64,000 bases of DNA from Candidatus Poseidoniales archaeon (GTDB lineage Archaea > Thermoplasmatota > Poseidoniia > Poseidoniales > Poseidoniaceae), in NCBI GenBank assembly GCA_003602415.1, contig QQSK01000013.1, positions 81,355 to 145,354 on the forward strand. Reading direction: 5' to 3'. A program made the position numbers and the translations under genes. Under the pieces are notes generated by a model. The model had not been told where the DNA came from and made no database searches. It saw nothing but the letters and a program-made list of their open reading frames with translations. Positions within the stretch are counted from its first letter, which is position 1. Each line of letters opens with the position of its first letter. Positions 61,122 to 64,000 of this stretch are shown here, piece after piece.

Positions 61122-61916
61122 ATGCTTGGTTTACAAGGTAAAGTTGCATTCGTTTTTGGCGTGGCCAGTGAAGACTCAATTGCATGGGCTATTTGCAAAA
61201 GTTTAGCCGATGCAGGAGTCACTCTGTATCTGGGATATCAGAAGAGATTCATGTCTCGTGTATTCCAATTGAAAGACAAACTGCCAGCCATTGCGGGATT
61301 CTATCCATTGGATGTTGCAAACGATGCGGACACCAAAGAATTCTTCGATGCATTCGGCAAAGAGAATCCCGGCATGAAAGCTGACATCTTGATTCATGCT
61401 ATCGGTTTTGCACCACGAGAATGTTTTGATAGGCCGATATTATTCGTTGATGATGAAAGTATCAATACTGCATACACAATTTCTGCAAACTCATTGCAAC
61501 GTTGCCTAAAATTCGCATTACCTTATCTAAATCCTGGCTCATCAACAATCACTCTAACCTATGCGGCTTCTACAAGGCACGTCCCTTCCTATGGAATCAT
61601 GAGTATGGCAAAAGCAGCACTAGAATGCTGGACTAGAGAATTAGCTTGTCATCTTGGGCCTGAAGGACACCGAGTCAATGCGATATCTAGTGGGCCGATT
61701 AGAACGATTGCTGCTAGCGGTATTCCTGGGTTTGACAACATCCTTGACCATGTTGCTGCCAATTCGCCACTGCGTCGAAATGTTACACAAACAGATGTTG
61801 CAGGATGCACAACATGGTTGGCAAGCCCTCTGTCATCTGGTGTGACTGGACAATGTATACACGTCGATGCTGGATATTCGATCACTATGGTTCCTCCAAG
61901 CATTATGGGTGAGTGA
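61122..61916 (+). CDS. fabI: Enoyl-ACP reductase FabI
   Basis: A 264-residue SDR enzyme reducing trans-2-enoyl-ACP in fatty acid elongation. The cofactor region is GVASEDSIAW, and the catalytic set Y147, Y157 and K164 aligns with Y146, Y156 and K163 of Escherichia coli FabI. The last residues YSITMVPPSIM resemble the FabI C-terminus. GTG 61113 is in frame upstream but is inside the hairpin. Archaea normally lack FAS II, so this gene is notable; a synthase gene starts 4 bases after its stop. Confidence 0.88.
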   Translation: MLGLQGKVAFVFGVASEDSIAWAICKSLADAGVTLYLGYQKRFMSRVFQLKDKLPAIAGFYPLDVANDADTKEFFDAFGKENPGMKADILIHAIGFAPRECFDRPILFVDDESINTAYTISANSLQRCLKFALPYLNPGSSTITLTYAASTRHVPSYGIMSMAKAALECWTRELACHLGPEGHRVNAISSGPIRTIAASGIPGFDNILDHVAANSPLRRNVTQTDVAGCTTWLASPLSSGVTGQCIHVDAGYSITMVPPSIMGE

Positions 61917-61920
61917 AAAA

Positions 61921-64000
61921 ATGACAATCACTACGACAAACGGTAAGCAAGTCGATGGCCTAAATCAGGCTCCTTTCGAGCCTGTTGCGGTTATTGGAAT
62001 GGCTGCATTGATGCCAGATGCCACTTCAATGGAAGAGTTTTGGCAGAATATTATCGATGCGCATGTCTCTATCAAAGAGGTATCCAAAGATAGATGGGAC
62101 CCAGATATCTATTGGGAGAATGGGGCTCCAGGCAACGTTACCGAAGGCAAGACATATTCTAAAATCGGAGGATTCGTAGAAGACTATGAGTTCGATTGGC
62201 GAAGGTGGAGGCAACCTCCAGGTACTCTTCCACAAATCGACCCATGTCAACTTTGGGCGGTAACCGTATCAGCAGATGCAATCGATGATGCAGGATACGG
62301 AGAAGGTGGGAAAACACTGGACAGAGCAAGGACTGGAGTCATTTTCGCTAATGCTTTAGGGGGGGAAAATCGCTCAGAATCAAACATCAGAATTTTTAGT
62401 TCTGAAATGAGGAAGATTGCTCTAGATAACGGAGCAACTCCAGAACAAGCAGATGCGATGGTAGAGAAAATGTGCGAGGGCAAACCTCGTATCGATGAAG
62501 ATACAATGCCAGGAGAATTGGCTAATGTAGTCAGTGGGAGAGTTGCAAATCTTCTAGATCTGCAAGGTCCAAATTATTCCACAGATGCGGCTTGTGCTTC
62601 GTCTATGGCTGCACTTCTAGACGCATGTAGACTTCTACAAACACGCCAGGTAGACACAATGCTAGCAGGTGCAACAGACCGTTGCATGGAAGCTCCGACC
62701 TACGCTAAGTTTAGCGCAATCGGCGCACTTTCTCCAAGCCACTCTACTCCTTTCGATGCCCGTGCTAATGGATTCGTTATGGGTGAAGGAGCAGGTGTTC
62801 TTCTTCTCAAGAGATTGTCTGATGCAATCGATGCCGGTGACGACATCAAAGCAGTAATTCGCGGAGTAGGTGGTTCTTCGGATGGTAGAGGGAAAGGGAT
62901 AACCGCTCCTAGTCAAAGAGGGCAAGTCCAAGCGGTAAGTCGAGCATATTCACAAGCGGGTTACGAGCCTTCAACAGTAGAGTTAGTCGAAGCGCATGGT
63001 ACTTCAACCAAGGTTGGTGATGCAACGGAATTGTCGACATTGTCTCTATTGTGGACAGGCTTGGATGGGGGAGACCACATCGCAGTGGGTTCAGTCAAGA
63101 GTCAAATTGGGCATCTGAAAGCGGCTGCAGGAATTGCTGGAATCATGAAAGCATGTAATTCAGTATATCACAAGACAATACCTCCTAGTGCAGGGTTCCA
63201 AACTCCAAACCCAACGGTTGAATGGGACGAGATACCATTTTTCGTACCAACAGAAGCTAGAGACTGGCCAGAGCCAGAATCTCACCCACGTAGGGCAGGA
63301 ATCTCAGCATTCGGCTTCGGTGGAACAAATTTCCACGTAGCAGTTGAGGGCTATGACCTCGAATATCACTCCAAATTAGTAGAACACTGGAATGGGAGAT
63401 GGGAAGCATATGCAGGAATCGAATCTTCTTCATCTGAAGCCAAACCAACTATGACGCACGAGGAGTTGAAGGCTGTTGAAGGCGGATTACTACTATTGTC
63501 TGGTGACTCGATAGATTCTCTCAAGTCAAAATTGAGTGCACTTACATTCTCTGGTCCAAACTTTGACGATGATCCACGAGGCATGCGTCTATCATTTACT
63601 CTAGACTCTCACTGGTCTTTCGATGTTAAAGACACAGTCAGAATGGCTTTGTCAGCCACCAGTTGGGCTGAGTTTAACAAACGTAAGGACTTGGCAATCA
63701 AGGCTATGGATGACAAGGAGAAATGGGGCTTTTTGATGAGTCAAGGCATCATGATTAGCGATACTCCTGCACTGCCTAAACAAGCAAAAGTCGCACACAT
63801 GTATCCTGGTCAAGGAAGCCAATATGTTGGTATGACCAACGACTTACATTCTCGTTTCAGTGGCGTAGGCGATGTTTGGGACAAGGCTGATGTTACCATG
63901 GTCGATGTTTTGGATGGAGAGACATTGTCTTCTTTCGTACTTCGTGATGGATTAACCGCTGAAGAAATGAAAGAGGCTGAGCACAAACTCAAGCAGACTG
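61921..64000 (+). CDS. Ketosynthase-acyltransferase megasynthase (PUFA/type I FAS-like), 3' truncated
   Basis: Open from ATG 61921 to the end of the window, 693 codons so far. Residues 1-470 form a ketosynthase: cysteine C225 in DAACASSMAAL, H359 in EAHGTSTKVGD and H398 in GSVKSQIGHLKAAAG. After a linker the acyltransferase begins at about residue 620 with MYPGQGSQYVGM (Gln631 region) and ends, in this window, before the GHS nucleophile. The order KS then AT, and the ADAIDDAGY segment, resemble PfaA of PUFA synthases. It is cotranscribed with fabI. Product cannot be told. Confidence 0.88.
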   Translation, partial: MTITTTNGKQVDGLNQAPFEPVAVIGMAALMPDATSMEEFWQNIIDAHVSIKEVSKDRWDPDIYWENGAPGNVTEGKTYSKIGGFVEDYEFDWRRWRQPPGTLPQIDPCQLWAVTVSADAIDDAGYGEGGKTLDRARTGVIFANALGGENRSESNIRIFSSEMRKIALDNGATPEQADAMVEKMCEGKPRIDEDTMPGELANVVSGRVANLLDLQGPNYSTDAACASSMAALLDACRLLQTRQVDTMLAGATDRCMEAPTYAKFSAIGALSPSHSTPFDARANGFVMGEGAGVLLLKRLSDAIDAGDDIKAVIRGVGGSSDGRGKGITAPSQRGQVQAVSRAYSQAGYEPSTVELVEAHGTSTKVGDATELSTLSLLWTGLDGGDHIAVGSVKSQIGHLKAAAGIAGIMKACNSVYHKTIPPSAGFQTPNPTVEWDEIPFFVPTEARDWPEPESHPRRAGISAFGFGGTNFHVAVEGYDLEYHSKLVEHWNGRWEAYAGIESSSSEAKPTMTHEELKAVEGGLLLLSGDSIDSLKSKLSALTFSGPNFDDDPRGMRLSFTLDSHWSFDVKDTVRMALSATSWAEFNKRKDLAIKAMDDKEKWGFLMSQGIMISDTPALPKQAKVAHMYPGQGSQYVGMTNDLHSRFSGVGDVWDKADVTMVDVLDGETLSSFVLRDGLTAEEMKEAEHKLKQT

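Noticed and set aside
1..64000. CRISPR arrays, transposases, rRNA genes
   Set aside because: No regular spaced repeats, no recognisable transposase or integrase, and no rRNA signature were seen.

Overview
The window looks like a piece of a marine planktonic archaeon of the Thermoplasmatota, most likely Marine Group II (Poseidoniales). No ribosomal RNA is present, so this placement rests on gene content. Archaeal signs are a Bud32 kinase of KEOPS, an Orc1/Cdc6 initiator, a TBP-fold protein, a DhnA-type fructose-bisphosphate aldolase, a GTP-dependent dephospho-CoA kinase domain, a bacterio-opsin-activator type regulator, a degenerate SelB/EF-Tu-like factor, an archaeal pilus ATPase with TadC-like partners, and GGTGAT/GAGGTG-type ribosome binding sites. 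Mixed with these are genes of bacterial flavour: enoyl-ACP reductase FabI, class II fructose bisphosphatase GlpX, a PUFA-synthase-like ketosynthase/acyltransferase, biotin carboxylase, aldehyde dehydrogenase and several acyl-CoA enzymes. The DNA is moderately AT-rich and tightly packed, with many 1-4 bp start/stop overlaps.

Layout. 1-8 kb: housekeeping genes (Mrp-type ATPase with DUF971, a PAP2/IPC-synthase-like membrane protein with a large extracytoplasmic domain, Bud32, NadA, a fluoride channel, ITPase). 8-11 kb: an ABC exporter and a P-loop kinase. 11.1-16.1 kb: a five-gene type IV pilus-like operon. 16-20 kb: a 2-phosphoglycerate-kinase-like enzyme, aldehyde dehydrogenase, a PaaG-like isomerase and a membrane-anchored zinc knuckle protein. 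20.3-25.2 kb: the most accessory-looking part, with a lipoprotein, a long AT-rich gap, two tandem Arg-type tRNAs (anticodons ACG and GCG) and a compact five-gene cassette of mostly unknown proteins. 25.2-29.4 kb: a minus-strand cluster for aromatic-acyl-CoA metabolism (BoxB-like diiron oxygenase, hydroxyacyl-CoA dehydrogenase, EamA transporter) preceded by a Bat-type regulator and two tandem palindromic operators. 29.4-35.6 kb: GlpX, MoaC, MoaE, a geranylgeranyl-reductase-like flavoprotein, an enoyl-CoA hydratase, a protein with seven CCHC zinc knuckles, the aldolase, and a 32-residue zinc-ribbon microprotein beside a small DNA-binding-like protein.

35.6-43.5 kb: a divergent regulatory intergenic region with an inverted repeat and an ORB-like site, a 759-residue HTH protein, a 300-nt GC-rich structured RNA with a kink-turn (best guess RNase P RNA), a PPAT-dephospho-CoA kinase fusion, a glycosyltransferase, Cdc6 with a 420-bp AT-rich origin-like spacer, and a metallo-beta-lactamase fold hydrolase. 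43.6-51.7 kb: a CysJ-like flavin reductase, SLOG protein, AccC, PfkB kinase, SelB-like factor, thioesterase and a stand-alone ThiI PP-loop domain. 51.8-61 kb: a 1,944-residue secreted, membrane-anchored protein, a divergent TBP, a TatD hydrolase and a second surface protein with an extremely acidic tail. 61.1 kb to the end: fabI behind an RBS-containing hairpin, then a KS-AT megasynthase that runs off the window.

Together the genes suggest a surface-active heterotroph that takes up organic matter, runs acyl-CoA and perhaps aromatic-CoA degradation, makes its own CoA, performs gluconeogenesis and, unusually for an archaeon, carries a fatty-acid or polyketide type synthase next to FabI. The strongest leads for something undescribed are the tRNA-linked five-gene cassette, the multi-zinc-knuckle proteins, the structured RNA, the operator-controlled BoxB cluster, the zinc-ribbon microprotein and the divergent TBP.
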